A stretch of 64,000 nucleotides of DNA from Candidatus Bealeia paramacronuclearis (GTDB taxonomy: Bacteria; Pseudomonadota; Alphaproteobacteria; UBA9655), in the NCBI RefSeq assembly GCF_035607555.1, contig NZ_JAVHWZ010000001.1:310001-374000 (forward strand), given 5' to 3'. The notes below the pieces were generated by a model. It did not search any database. It had not been told where the DNA came from and worked only from the letters and a program-made list of their open reading frames with translations. Within the stretch, counting starts at the first letter, position 1. Every line of letters starts with the position of its first letter. The translations under genes and the position numbers were made by a program. Of the stretch, positions 18,871 to 28,821 are shown one piece after another.

Positions 18871-19380
18871 TTAAGACCCTGGAGTTTTTGGCGTATAAGG
18901 CGAAGTAGGGATACCTTTTTTCTGCAATTCTTCAGCTTCTTCATAAGCTTTCAAAGCACTGCCACGCTTCTTTTCTTTTACGCGCAATCTTTCAAGTAAG
19001 GTTTCGTCCATGTCTTCAATGCGGGATTCTGTATCAATTTCTGTGCGAATGGAATCTTGGCCGGGCGCCGCTCCTGCCATATTCAAAAGAGCGGATTCCC
19101 CTTGGGACATGCCCGGAGTACGTGGAGCAGCTTTGCCGGTTAATCCTTTAAGCACTTTTTCTGACGTAGACATATCTTGAGGACGTGCAGCACCTGGTTG
19201 AGGCGTGGGAAGAACGCGAAAATCAGGTGGCATATCAAGAGGGGCTTCTGAAGGCGTTACGGCAAATTCGTCTGGCGAATGACGATCAAGCCCCAATGTT
19301 CTTTTGACGCCCGAACATCCCTCAAGGATCATTCCCAAAACTAAAAGTGCACCAATTGATGAAAGTGATAACTTATTCAC
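18871..19380 (-). CDS. DUF3035 lipoprotein (BamF-like)
   Basis: 169 residues. A lipoprotein signal ends in the lipobox LEGC, then SGVKRTLGLDRHSPDEFAV and MPPDFRVLPTPQPG, the standard opening of the alphaproteobacterial DUF3035 family (PF11233), in which some members have been linked to the outer-membrane barrel assembly complex. The rest is low-complexity and charged. It overlaps the lspA stop by eight bases. Location after the lipoprotein signal peptidase gene is the conserved alphaproteobacterial arrangement. Confidence 0.85.
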   Translation of the reverse strand: MNKLSLSSIGALLVLGMILEGCSGVKRTLGLDRHSPDEFAVTPSEAPLDMPPDFRVLPTPQPGAARPQDMSTSEKVLKGLTGKAAPRTPGMSQGESALLNMAGAAPGQDSIRTEIDTESRIEDMDETLLERLRVKEKKRGSALKAYEEAEELQKKGIPTSPYTPKTPGS

Positions 19381-19861
19381 GATATTCCCCTTTAAATGAA
19401 TGCAAAAATATCAAAGCAACTCCTATTGTAATGGCGGTGTCTGCTACATTAAACGCGGGCCAATGCAACGCTTCCCAGTGGAAATCTAAAAAATCAACCA
19501 CCGCACCATAGCGGAATCGATCAATAATATTACCGATTGCGCCTCCCATCACAAGCCCCAAAGAGATGTATAAGAATTTCTCTCGCGTTTTAAAAAGCCA
19601 AACCAAAATCCCTGTTACAATTAAACTCGTAAGGCCAATTAAAAACCAAACGCCCTCAGGTGATCCGGCTTGAAAAAGGCTAAAACTCACCCCGCGATTT
19701 AGAGCTAAAACAATATTAAAATAAGAGGTAATTTTAAGAACAAAAGGGGGATTCATAATATCCGTGATCATCCACCATTTCGTTGCTTGGTCCAAAATCA
19801 TGACGATACCCGCAATGATAAAGGCGAGTATGGGGATACGATTAAGCAGCACGTTGATCAT
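19373..19861 (-). CDS. lspA: lipoprotein signal peptidase
   Basis: 162 residues with four membrane segments. The catalytic aspartates are in NIIDRFRYGAVVDF and FNVADTAITIG, and the first helix region has the usual VMILDQATKWW. It cleaves the signal from prolipoproteins after diacylation, for example from the DUF3035 protein and MltA encoded nearby. Its start overlaps the end of ileS by 20 bases. Confidence 0.97.
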   Translation of the reverse strand: MINVLLNRIPILAFIIAGIVMILDQATKWWMITDIMNPPFVLKITSYFNIVLALNRGVSFSLFQAGSPEGVWFLIGLTSLIVTGILVWLFKTREKFLYISLGLVMGGAIGNIIDRFRYGAVVDFLDFHWEALHWPAFNVADTAITIGVALIFLHSFKGEYRE

Positions 19862-22661
19862 AAGCGCTTACCGCCTCCTCGCACCGTTGGCATAAATTGG
19901 GGTGATTTTGACTTTTTCCAACTTCAGGCAAAACCTTCCAGCACCGCGCACACTTCTCACCGGAAGCTGGGGAAACAACGACATGAATGCCTTTAACTTC
20001 CTCTAATTGAAATGCATTTGAAGGGATGTTTTGGACGTGGAATGTCAGACTAGAAACAATGGAAAGTTCAGCCATGTCGGCGTCCTGCAATTTTTCCTTC
20101 CAAGATTCATCCAAATAAACATCCACGTGCGCAGCAAGGCTTGAGCCAATCATTTTCTCATTGCGTGCAATTTCAAGGGCGCCCGTAAGAACCCTCCGCG
20201 CCTCCCGAAAGATCGCTAACTTTCCCGACAATTCAGGATTTAACCAAGATTGAGGAAGCTCAGTAAAAAGCTCTTCGTGAATACTGGTTTCAATATGAGG
20301 GTGACGGACGTGCCATGCCTCTTCTGCGGTAAAACTAATGACGGGGGCAAGCCAACGAATAAGGGATTCAAAGATTTGGTCAAAGGTCCATAAGACACCC
20401 TGACGCAAAGCGCCTTCCGGATCATCGCAATAAAGAGCATCTTTGCGGATGTCAAAATAAAAGGCCGAAAGGTCAACGGAACAGAAATGATGAATCTCTG
20501 AGTATAGGCCCAAGAAATCATAGGCAAAGGTGGATTCCCGAACCTTGAGATCTATTTCTTTCAAGCGATGCAGAACCCATTTTTCCAAAGTCGGTAATGA
20601 GGATGCGTCAAAAGAAGATGGAGGTATATACCCTTCCAACGCTCCCAAAAGATAGCGGAACGTATTTCTGTAACGCCTGTAAATATCTTCTTGGCGCTTG
20701 AGAATTTCAGGCCCAATGCGCATATCATCGCCATAATCGATTCCAACCACCCACAACCGCAAAACGTCAATTCCCATTTTGTCCCCAATTTCTTGAGGAG
20801 CAATAACGTTGCCTTTGGATTTTGACATTTTTTCCCCGTCTTCATACATCAAGAATCCGTGGGTCAAAACTTCCTTGAAAGGTGCTTTTCCATAAAGCCC
20901 CGTTGAGACCAAGAGTGATGTTTGAAACCATCCGCGGTGCTGGTCAGAGCCTTCTAAATAAAGGTCTGCTGGCCATCCCAATTCAGGACGCGCTTTTAGA
21001 ACAAAGCTAGAAGTTGCCGCCGAATCAAACCATACATCTAAAATATCCCGAATTTGTTCGTAATCCTCTGCGTTGTATTTCTCTCCCAGAAAAACTTGAG
21101 GATCTTCTTCAAACCAGACAACACTACCTTTTTCGGCAATGGCTTTTAGAATTCTATTTTTAACATCTAAATCTTGGAGGGGCTCACCCGTTTCTTTATG
21201 CACAAAAAGCGCAATAGGAACACCCCAAGTCCGCTGCCGCGAAACGCACCAATCGGGTCGACCTTCCACCATAGAACGAATTCGATTAATGGAGGACTCT
21301 GGGTGCCATTTTACGTCTTGAATAGCTGCAACTGCTTTTTCACGAAGTCCGTGTTTTTCCATGCTGATGAACCACTGTGGTGTGGTGCGATAAATCAATG
21401 GCGTTTTGGAGCGCCAGGAATGGGGATAACTGTGGAGGATTTTATCTTCATTCAAAAGAGCCCCCATTTCTTTGAGTTTTTCAATCACAGGTCCATTGGC
21501 CTTGTAAACATGAAGTCCTGCAAAAAGGGGCACATGAGCGTAATAAGTACCGTCTTCACTGACCGTTCGAGGGAGCTCAAGTCCAAAGACTTTTCCAACG
21601 CTAAAGTCCTCAATACCATGGCCTGGGGCCGTGTGGACAAGTCCCGTCCCCGCATCCGCCATCACATGACTTCCAGGCAAAAGAGGGACATCAAAATCGT
21701 AGCCCTGCCCTTGGAAAGGATGGTGCGCAATGGTGCCCTCAAGCTCTTCACCAGAAATCGTCTCCAAGACTTTATAAGATCTAACGCCGATGTTTTTGGT
21801 GACATCTTCAAGAAGGTCTTGTGCAATAAGAATTTTCAGCTCTTTCTGAGATAAACGTCCATCTTCCACATCAAGAATTTCAAGAAGCACATACATCATC
21901 TCAGGGGAGTAGGCAATCGCGCGGTTTCCAGGCAAGGTCCATGGCGTTGTTGTCCAAATAACCGCACATGTGCCCTTCAAATGAGCAATGGGTGAGGACT
22001 CAATGGGAAAAGCTACATAAATGGAGGAAGAGGTATGATCTTTGTATTCGACCTCTGCTTCCGCCAACGCGGTCTTTTCAACCACAGACCACATGACGGG
22101 TTTTTCACCACGATAAAGATCACCTTTTTCTAAAAAGTCCCAGAGAAGTCCAGCAATGTGGGATTCGGAAGAATAGTCCATCGTCAAATACGGATTATCC
22201 CAATCTGCTAGAACACCAAGACGTTTGGAGTCACGTCTTTGATCATCCACCCATTTAGAGGCAAAGGCACGGCATTCTTTCAAAAATTGAGGTAACGGCA
22301 CCTCATCCTTATTCATTCCCTTTTCCCGATAAGCTTTTTCAACTTCGGATTCAATAGGAAGACCGTGGCAATCCCAGCCCGGCACAAAGGGTGTCAGATA
22401 TCCCAATTTGTAATGAGTTTTTAAAACGATGTCTTTTAAAATTCTATTGAGCGCATGGCCTGTATGAAGCTTTCCATTGGCATAAGGGGGGCCATCATGA
22501 AGCACAAATTTGGGACGCCCTTGAGCTTTTTTTTGAAGCTTTTCGTAAAGCTTATCCTTCTCCCATTTTTCCAAAATCTGAGGTTCTTTTTGAGGAAGGT
22601 CTCCCTTCATAGGAAAAGCAGTTTTGGGCAAAAAGATGGTGGGACGATAATCTCGGGTCAT
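19842..22661 (-). CDS. ileS: isoleucyl-tRNA synthetase
   Basis: 939 residues. Signature PPYANGKLHTGHALN (HIGH type) at about 58-72, editing domain with TTPWTLPGNRAI, KMSKSKGN in the catalytic domain, and a C-terminal zinc site CARCWKV...CQRCEEAV. The length is that of bacterial IleRS type 1, the form that is usually mupirocin-sensitive. It heads the ileS-lspA-DUF3035 operon. Confidence 0.97.
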   Translation of the reverse strand: MTRDYRPTIFLPKTAFPMKGDLPQKEPQILEKWEKDKLYEKLQKKAQGRPKFVLHDGPPYANGKLHTGHALNRILKDIVLKTHYKLGYLTPFVPGWDCHGLPIESEVEKAYREKGMNKDEVPLPQFLKECRAFASKWVDDQRRDSKRLGVLADWDNPYLTMDYSSESHIAGLLWDFLEKGDLYRGEKPVMWSVVEKTALAEAEVEYKDHTSSSIYVAFPIESSPIAHLKGTCAVIWTTTPWTLPGNRAIAYSPEMMYVLLEILDVEDGRLSQKELKILIAQDLLEDVTKNIGVRSYKVLETISGEELEGTIAHHPFQGQGYDFDVPLLPGSHVMADAGTGLVHTAPGHGIEDFSVGKVFGLELPRTVSEDGTYYAHVPLFAGLHVYKANGPVIEKLKEMGALLNEDKILHSYPHSWRSKTPLIYRTTPQWFISMEKHGLREKAVAAIQDVKWHPESSINRIRSMVEGRPDWCVSRQRTWGVPIALFVHKETGEPLQDLDVKNRILKAIAEKGSVVWFEEDPQVFLGEKYNAEDYEQIRDILDVWFDSAATSSFVLKARPELGWPADLYLEGSDQHRGWFQTSLLVSTGLYGKAPFKEVLTHGFLMYEDGEKMSKSKGNVIAPQEIGDKMGIDVLRLWVVGIDYGDDMRIGPEILKRQEDIYRRYRNTFRYLLGALEGYIPPSSFDASSLPTLEKWVLHRLKEIDLKVRESTFAYDFLGLYSEIHHFCSVDLSAFYFDIRKDALYCDDPEGALRQGVLWTFDQIFESLIRWLAPVISFTAEEAWHVRHPHIETSIHEELFTELPQSWLNPELSGKLAIFREARRVLTGALEIARNEKMIGSSLAAHVDVYLDESWKEKLQDADMAELSIVSSLTFHVQNIPSNAFQLEEVKGIHVVVSPASGEKCARCWKVLPEVGKSQNHPNLCQRCEEAVSAYDQRAA

Positions 22662-22780
22662 GGTTTCACGTGATCTTTTGGTGAGAAATTCAACTCTCTC
22701 TCTTCTGCCATTTTCTCACCCCTCCGTCAAAGGGATTTATAAGAGTCCGATTTTTCAAAACGTGTCTGAGGTATTACAGT

Positions 22781-24046
22781 TCAGACTTTTGGTGAAGATA
22801 AAACATTTAAACGATGAACCACAAACAAAAGGCCAAAACTGAGAACAATCCAAGAAAGTATCCAAATGTGCCACGCGCTATGGCTCATATTGCAAATGAC
22901 AAGGGTCAAAATAGCCATGGCATTAGCGGAGGCAAGGGTTACCTTATTGTGAAATGTCAGTCTAAACAATTTGAAGATCGAAAGAATAAAAAGAGAATAA
23001 AGAATTCCGCCAGGAATTCCTAATTCCAAAAACACTTGAAGGGGATTGTTATGGGGATGAAGTGGTAGATTATTGATTGCAAAAGGATTCCCCCCAAAAT
23101 ATTGATAAAATATTTTTAAATATTGACCTTCACTTAGGGGGAGATCTTTAAATGCAAAATCATTTCCTCCTGGAAAGTTTTTAGAAGCCCCCAATCCCCA
23201 CCCCAAAAGAGGTTTTTCAACAATTTTAAGACTTACAAAATTCCAGATTAACAAACGATGATAAAGACTTGTTAAGGAGTCCTTCATATAAACAAGAAGT
23301 CTTTGAGGATTGGCTAAAAGAAAGTAGGAGAAAAGGGGTGAGAGAAGGATAAATAGAAAACTTCCGTACTTTAAAAGCTTTGAAGTGAGATCCGATTTAT
23401 ATAAGGTAAGCAGAAAAACGCCTCCCCCTAAAACAAACCCGATAAAAGCGGATTTTGCATCAGAATTTTTCATCACATAAAGGGCAAAAAGAAAATAAAT
23501 CCCCATAAAAACATAATTGTATAATTTTTTAGTTTGCCATAAAAAACAAAATGTTGGAAAAAACATCAAAGCAAAAAAATAAGCCAGCGGCTTTTCGATG
23601 ACAATTCCACGGATTTTGATAAAGATATAAAATCCAATGATTCCACATAATGCAAAAATGCAAAAATAAACTATTTTTTTCAGCTGTTCTTTCTCTAAGT
23701 TTTTAAGGGTGGAGAAGAGAACTGTTCCGAAAAATCCGATCAAGAGAATTTTGTACCAAGTATCTGCCCCATTTTCAAAATTAGTCGTCCAAAATAAAGT
23801 GATTCCTGCCCACACCCAAAGGCTTAGGAAAAGCTGAAGAGGAACAGTTAAAAACAGCGAATAGAAATCTTTTGTGATACTTTTTTTGCAAAGTAAAAAC
23901 AGAGAAATAGCGGCAATTCCAATATAAAGCGCTGCAAATTTATGAAATATCATACTAATTAAAAATAAAAAAGCCAAAGCTCCCCAATTAAAAAAATCTT
24001 TAGGGATTTGAGAAATTTTTGTTTTAATCAAGTGCAATGAATTCAT
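22781..24046 (-). CDS. O-antigen ligase/polymerase family membrane protein
   Basis: 421 residues with about 11 hydrophobic segments. The Wzy_C-type large loop and conserved region is RLLIWNFVSLKIVEKPLLGW followed by GLGASKNF, and then LPLHPHNNPLQVFLELGIPG, with the His of HPHN that is important in WaaL. It would join O-antigen or another glycan to lipid A core, or polymerise it. WaaL and Wzy cannot be told apart from sequence alone. It starts 20 bases after the mltA stop, so it may be cotranscribed with the miaB run. Confidence 0.8.
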   Translation of the reverse strand: MNSLHLIKTKISQIPKDFFNWGALAFLFLISMIFHKFAALYIGIAAISLFLLCKKSITKDFYSLFLTVPLQLFLSLWVWAGITLFWTTNFENGADTWYKILLIGFFGTVLFSTLKNLEKEQLKKIVYFCIFALCGIIGFYIFIKIRGIVIEKPLAYFFALMFFPTFCFLWQTKKLYNYVFMGIYFLFALYVMKNSDAKSAFIGFVLGGGVFLLTLYKSDLTSKLLKYGSFLFILLSPLFSYFLLANPQRLLVYMKDSLTSLYHRLLIWNFVSLKIVEKPLLGWGLGASKNFPGGNDFAFKDLPLSEGQYLKIFYQYFGGNPFAINNLPLHPHNNPLQVFLELGIPGGILYSLFILSIFKLFRLTFHNKVTLASANAMAILTLVICNMSHSAWHIWILSWIVLSFGLLFVVHRLNVLSSPKV

Positions 24047-24065
24047 TTTTAAAACCTTAAAAAAA

Positions 24066-25190
24066 TTATTTCGGCAACAATAAATAAAATGTGCCTTTGG
24101 ATTTCATGGGACCAGCCATTTTTTCAGCCTCAAATCCAGAGCCCCAATAATAATCCCCGCGAATAGCACCTTTAATTGCGCCTCCTGTATCTTGCGCAAC
24201 CATAAGACGTTGGAGTGGCTCCTTTTTGAGTGGGTGTTCGGCATCAAGCCAAAGGAGGTTTCCAAGCTCCACCCATTTCCGATCCACGGCAAGGCTTCGT
24301 CCTGGCGTGAGCTCTACTCCTTGAGATCCAACGGGATCTTGCGTTTCTCGTACCTTAAAAAAGACATAAGACGGATTCATATTCATGATCTCTCGTCCTT
24401 CCTCAGGATGAGTCCTCAGCCAAGATTTTATGCTTTGAAGATTGATTTCATCTTTAGGCAGGTGACCCCGTTCATAAAGTGCTTTTCCAATGGCAAAATA
24501 AGGTTGGCCATTGGTGCCGTGATATCCAATACCTTGTGTGGATCCATCCTCAAATTTAAGACGTCCTGACCCTTGAATATGAAGAAAAAAAAGGTCAACT
24601 GGGTCTTTAGCCCACGCGATTTCTAAATTCTGATTTTTAAGAGCTCCTGCTTCAATTTTTTGGCGCGTATAGTAAGGAACAAGTGTCTCTTTATGAAGAC
24701 GCCCTGCAATCCGCTCCCCCTTCATATTAGGCTTAAAAATCCCCAAATCTTCAATCACCACAAGATCCTGAGGTTTTAAATAAATGGGGACCTTATAGAT
24801 TTCATTAGGGGCTTTAGAGGCCTCAATGAAAGGCTCATAATATCCCGTAAAAAGACCCGCTTTTTCATCTTGAACGGCATAAACGTCAAAATGAGATTTT
24901 AAAAATTCGCGAAACTCAGGTGTTGTTGCAGGAGTCTTTTTTAGAAAAGTAGTACACACGTTTTGCCAACGAGAGAAATCGGCATCCGTCCCTTCATATC
25001 CAAACATCTCCTTGGGCTTTTTACAAAGGAGTGCTTCACAGGACTTTTGATAGGCAGGCACGACTTCAATAAGAGTATCTTGGTCCCAGCCCGGAAGATC
25101 TTTGAAAGATACTTTCTCAAGTCTCGGTCCTGAAACACATCCTGAAAGTAGAGTTACTGCAACCATCACCACGCCCCATTTAAATGTCAT
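24066..25190 (-). CDS. mltA: membrane-bound lytic murein transglycosylase A
   Basis: About 374 residues. The ATG at 25190 forms an ATGA overlap with the Tim44-domain gene and gives a lipoprotein signal (VVMVAVTLLSGC); a start nine codons upstream is less likely. MltA domain features are GLFTGYYEPFIEAS, VDLFFLHIQGSGRL, IGYHGTNGQPY and the 3D-type C-terminus MVAQDTGGAIKGAIRGD with its catalytic Asp. It cleaves peptidoglycan to 1,6-anhydro products at the outer membrane. Confidence 0.95.
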   Translation of the reverse strand: MTFKWGVVMVAVTLLSGCVSGPRLEKVSFKDLPGWDQDTLIEVVPAYQKSCEALLCKKPKEMFGYEGTDADFSRWQNVCTTFLKKTPATTPEFREFLKSHFDVYAVQDEKAGLFTGYYEPFIEASKAPNEIYKVPIYLKPQDLVVIEDLGIFKPNMKGERIAGRLHKETLVPYYTRQKIEAGALKNQNLEIAWAKDPVDLFFLHIQGSGRLKFEDGSTQGIGYHGTNGQPYFAIGKALYERGHLPKDEINLQSIKSWLRTHPEEGREIMNMNPSYVFFKVRETQDPVGSQGVELTPGRSLAVDRKWVELGNLLWLDAEHPLKKEPLQRLMVAQDTGGAIKGAIRGDYYWGSGFEAEKMAGPMKSKGTFYLLLPK

Positions 25191-25789
25191 TCTTTTTCCG
25201 TCTCCACAAGGGTCCAATTTGGATTCCCAGATCGCGTTTCTCGCTCAAAAGTCCAAATATCTGTAATTTCTTCAACCGAAGATGCGTCACCTTCAAGAAG
25301 TTGTCCGTCTTTCCCGCGAATAAGAACACATTGTTCGGATACAAATTTTACCCGAATTTTTTGAAGATGACCGTCTGTTTTGCGATCAAGAATCCGGCTC
25401 ATAATCACACGATAAAGATTCGTCTCGAGAACTTGCCCCTTCTTATGCCTTGCGTCAATTGCTTTTGAAAATCGCGAGAGCATCTCAGGACTCAAAAGCT
25501 TTGAAAGGCCTGTTTTGTTACCTTGAGAATAGGCCTCTAAAATCATTTTGAAGGCCACCTCTGCCCCATGAAGAAAACCCTCCTCATCAAAACCATCAGT
25601 TGGCACTGCTTGGATTTTGGAACGTTCAGGTTGAGTTTGACTGCGGACAATTGAGCCGACTTCCTCACCCTGTAGTGTGTTTTTTTTCTTAATTGGTTTA
25701 TTGGGATCGTGAGTACCCAAAACCATCCACAGGCGATATCCTACAAAAATGGCGACAAGGGCGAATAGGAAAATATCAATATGAGCCAT
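25187..25789 (-). CDS. Tim44/TimA-domain membrane-anchored protein
   Basis: 200 residues from the ATG at 25789 (MAHIDIFLFALVAIFVGYRL). One N-terminal membrane helix, a basic linker, then a Tim44-like domain (FLHGAEVAFKMILEAYSQGN and ITDIWTFERE). Related alphaproteobacterial proteins resemble the mitochondrial import motor subunit Tim44; their bacterial function is not settled. It is translationally coupled to mltA, as in many relatives. Confidence 0.85.
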   Translation of the reverse strand: MAHIDIFLFALVAIFVGYRLWMVLGTHDPNKPIKKKNTLQGEEVGSIVRSQTQPERSKIQAVPTDGFDEEGFLHGAEVAFKMILEAYSQGNKTGLSKLLSPEMLSRFSKAIDARHKKGQVLETNLYRVIMSRILDRKTDGHLQKIRVKFVSEQCVLIRGKDGQLLEGDASSVEEITDIWTFERETRSGNPNWTLVETEKE

Positions 25790-25799
25790 GGGTTTGCCT

Positions 25800-27170
25800 C
25801 TAGGCAGCTTCAATTACTCTTTCTTCTACCACAATTTTTCCTGTGAGGCTATTTTGGAAAGCGTCCGTTATGTCAACTTCAACGATTTGCCCCCAAAGAC
25901 GAGGGTTGGCTTCAACATAAACGGATTGCATATAAGGATTTCGTCCCAAATACTGGCCTTCACGTTTTCCCTGACGATCAAGAAGAACTGAGGTTCTTTG
26001 ACCAATCATTTTTTGATTCACCTCAATTTGGTGAGAGATCAAAAGATCTTGAAGACATGAAAGGCGTTCAGATTTAACTTCTTCTGGAACTTGAGATTCC
26101 ATGGCCGATCCTGGCGTTCCCGGACGGGGGCTGTATTTAAAAGAATATGCCATGTGAAATTTAACGTCCCTGACAAGATTTAAAGTTGCCTCAAAATCCG
26201 CTTCTGTTTCACCGGGGAATCCGACTATGAAATCTGAGGAAAGTGCAATATCGGGACGCACTTCCCGTAATTTCTGGATAATCTCAAAATAAAGGGCGGC
26301 TTTATGTTTTCGATTCATCGCCTCCAAAATACGATCTGAACCAGATTGAACGGGCAGATGCAGAAAGGGCATCACTTTGGGAAGATCCCGATGGGCCAAA
26401 ATCAAGTCCTCATCCATATCCCGTGGGTGAGAGGTCATATAACGAAGGCGCTCAACTCCTTTGATGTCTGAGAGTTTTTCAAGAAGACGACCTAATCCCC
26501 ACTCTTTTCCACCTTGGGGATCAATCCCATGATAGGCATTCACATTTTGGCCCAAGAGCGTGATTTCTTTAACGCCCTTATCGGCAAGACTTTGTGCTTC
26601 CCGAAGAACATCTTGAACCGGCCTTGAGAATTCAGCACCCCGTGTATAAGGGACCACGCAGAACGTGCAAAACTTATCACAACCCTCTTGAATGGATAAA
26701 AACGCAGAAGGCCCTACGCCTTCTGACATTTCGGGCAAGGAATCAAATTTAGTCTCAAGCGGAAATTCTGTATCGACAATCCCTTTTCCATCAACGGTTC
26801 TTAAAGCACGCGCAATCATCTCAGGGAGCCTATGGTATGTTTGCGGGCCTAAAACGATATCAACATAAGGGGTGCGTTTGATAATCTCACCGCCCTGAGC
26901 TTGGCCCACACAACCTGCCACAATCACGAGCATGCGGCGCCCAGAATCCGATTTTTCCTCTTGATAGGGACGAATGCGCCCTAAATCGGAGAATAACTTT
27001 TCATCGGCTTTTTCCCGGATATGACACGTATTTAAAATCACAATATCTGCACCCGGATAATTCGCTTGAGGCTCATATCCCAAAGGTTTTAGAAGGTCGA
27101 TCATACGTCCTGAATCATAGACGTTCATCTGACAACCATAAGACTTAATATAAACCTTTTTCATGACCAT
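25800..27170 (-). CDS. miaB: tRNA-2-methylthio-N6-dimethylallyladenosine synthase
   Basis: 456 residues, radical-SAM methylthiotransferase. The N-terminal cluster cysteines are in SYGCQMNVYDS, ILNTCHIREKA and VAGCVGQAQGG. The SAM cluster motif is CDKFCTFCVVPYTRG and a TRAM domain is at the C-terminus. It modifies A37 of tRNAs that read UNN codons. The relatives' fur-plsC-miaB-phoH-ybeY-corC order is broken here, with phoH-ybeY-corC 20 kb away. Confidence 0.97.
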   Translation of the reverse strand: MVMKKVYIKSYGCQMNVYDSGRMIDLLKPLGYEPQANYPGADIVILNTCHIREKADEKLFSDLGRIRPYQEEKSDSGRRMLVIVAGCVGQAQGGEIIKRTPYVDIVLGPQTYHRLPEMIARALRTVDGKGIVDTEFPLETKFDSLPEMSEGVGPSAFLSIQEGCDKFCTFCVVPYTRGAEFSRPVQDVLREAQSLADKGVKEITLLGQNVNAYHGIDPQGGKEWGLGRLLEKLSDIKGVERLRYMTSHPRDMDEDLILAHRDLPKVMPFLHLPVQSGSDRILEAMNRKHKAALYFEIIQKLREVRPDIALSSDFIVGFPGETEADFEATLNLVRDVKFHMAYSFKYSPRPGTPGSAMESQVPEEVKSERLSCLQDLLISHQIEVNQKMIGQRTSVLLDRQGKREGQYLGRNPYMQSVYVEANPRLWGQIVEVDITDAFQNSLTGKIVVEERVIEAA

Positions 27171-27182
27171 TTGACCTTGTGA

Positions 27183-27971
27183 CTAATTTTGAGAATGAGA
27201 GAGTGCGACAAAGGACGTCTCAAGTCCTTCACGCACAGCAGATTCGGAAGTTTTCGCAAGTTCTTTGCGAGAATGAAAATCATGACTTTGCAAAGGCGGA
27301 TGCAATGTTACAACCACTTGGACACGCCCCAATTGTGAAATAAACCAAAGATGAGGCAAGAGTTCAATTTTCTCACTGAACCATCCACTTTCTTGCCTGA
27401 AAATCCTTGGCATGGGCATACCATTAAGCCCTGCATAAGCAACCGTTACCGGTTGAACAACAAGATCATTTTTTATGGCCACATCAAAAAAAGAACTTTT
27501 AAAAGGAAGGATCCGACAGCCATCGCTAGTCGTGCCTTCGGGAAAGAGAATTAAATTATCTCCCTCTTTTAAAGGGGCTTCGAGAATTTTACTGCCCTCT
27601 TCCACGGACTGGCGCTTTCTTTCAATATAAAGTGTGCCTTGTTGAGTAGCTAAAAATCCCAAAAGAGGCCAACCCTTAACCTCTTGTTTCGCCACAAATC
27701 GTCCTGGCAAAAGGGAGAGGACTAAAATGTCCACATAAGACGAATGATTGGAAACAAAAAGAGTGGGTTTATGCTGAGAGAGCTCTCCGCGTACAATCAC
27801 ATTGTGGCCCAAACATTTTGCCCAAGTCGCCAAATAAAAACGTCCAAATCGACGTCCCCAGTTTTGATTGAGCTTCAGAAGAACTACGTAAGGAATTGTA
27901 AATGTGCTCCATACAAGTGCCGCCAAAAAAAGTCGTAATCCCCCCAGAACTGGTGCCGGGATGAAAGTCAT
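27183..27971 (-). CDS. 1-acylglycerol-3-phosphate / lyso-ornithine lipid acyltransferase (PlsC/OlsA family)
   Basis: 262 residues with an N-terminal membrane helix. Acyltransferase motifs are NHSSYVD (H-x4-D) and LFPEGTTSDG. Because its start shares one base with the stop of the OlsB-like gene, it is plausibly OlsA, which adds the second acyl chain to lyso-ornithine lipid. PlsC activity in phospholipid synthesis is the alternative, and some enzymes do both. Inner membrane. Confidence 0.85.
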   Translation of the reverse strand: MTFIPAPVLGGLRLFLAALVWSTFTIPYVVLLKLNQNWGRRFGRFYLATWAKCLGHNVIVRGELSQHKPTLFVSNHSSYVDILVLSLLPGRFVAKQEVKGWPLLGFLATQQGTLYIERKRQSVEEGSKILEAPLKEGDNLILFPEGTTSDGCRILPFKSSFFDVAIKNDLVVQPVTVAYAGLNGMPMPRIFRQESGWFSEKIELLPHLWFISQLGRVQVVVTLHPPLQSHDFHSRKELAKTSESAVREGLETSFVALSHSQN

Positions 27972-28801
27972 TAAGCAATCTCCAAATCTGTAGTGTATCG
28001 ATTAGAATAGCGTTCCGTCATCAGCTCCCGCTTGACAATAATACAAACGTCTACGGTATTAAACTGGGGATCAACAATTGCACCGTCTCCCACAAATCCA
28101 CCAAGACGGAGGTATCCCTTGATTAAGGGAGGGAGTTGATGCATGGCTTTTTTCTTATCAACATTTTCTTTTGGAATGGTGTTCATTTCTTGATAAAGCG
28201 AAGGCAAAGGGCGCGCACGAAAGTCTTCAGGCGCCAAATGATAATGATAAAGATAGGCCATGGCTTCGCGATATTTCTCAATCTGTGTTCCTCGAAAACT
28301 CGCACAACCAAAACACAAAGCCACATTGTGCGTGATGATATAAGCCCCAATCCCGCGCCACAAAAGCTGCATCACGGGGCGCGTCCTATAGTCTTTGTGA
28401 ACACAAGAACGACCGAGTTCCATCACCTCACCTGGTTGAGAAATGAGTTTGTCGATCTCAAATTCTGCAGCTGTATAATAGGTACCATATCGAGATGCAG
28501 CCTCACGCCGCATAAAACGATACGTCCCCACAATGGCATTGGGGCCTCGAGAATGATCAATCACAAGCAAATGATCACAAAAAGAATCCACACCGTCAAA
28601 GTCGCGCTTTAAGGAGGCCACTTGATCTGAGGGGTGGGCCCCACATTCTTCATAAAACACTTGATAGCGCAAAGCTTGAGAGGCCTCAATCTCAGCTTGA
28701 GATTGGGCAAGACGAACCTCGAGGTGCCCTGACCTCAGTTCAGGCAACGCCTCAGGCATTGCGAAAGCAGAAGGTGAATTCATTTGCGATAAAGCCATCA
28801 A
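27971..28801 (-). CDS. olsB: L-ornithine N-acyltransferase (OlsB-like, GNAT fold)
   Basis: 276 residues. The family blocks LEVRLAQSQAEIEASQALRY, VFYEECGA, CDHLLVIDH, GTYRFMRREAA, VMELGRSCVHKDYR and the C-terminal LIKGYLRLGGFVGDGAIVD are those of the OlsB/hemolysin-type acyltransferases. OlsB transfers a 3-hydroxyacyl chain from ACP to ornithine, the first step to phosphorus-free ornithine lipids. It adjoins the PlsC/OlsA gene, which supports that pathway. Confidence 0.85.
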   Translation of the reverse strand: MMALSQMNSPSAFAMPEALPELRSGHLEVRLAQSQAEIEASQALRYQVFYEECGAHPSDQVASLKRDFDGVDSFCDHLLVIDHSRGPNAIVGTYRFMRREAASRYGTYYTAAEFEIDKLISQPGEVMELGRSCVHKDYRTRPVMQLLWRGIGAYIITHNVALCFGCASFRGTQIEKYREAMAYLYHYHLAPEDFRARPLPSLYQEMNTIPKENVDKKKAMHQLPPLIKGYLRLGGFVGDGAIVDPQFNTVDVCIIVKRELMTERYSNRYTTDLEIA

Positions 28802-28821
28802 AAATAGACCTGGTTCATTAC

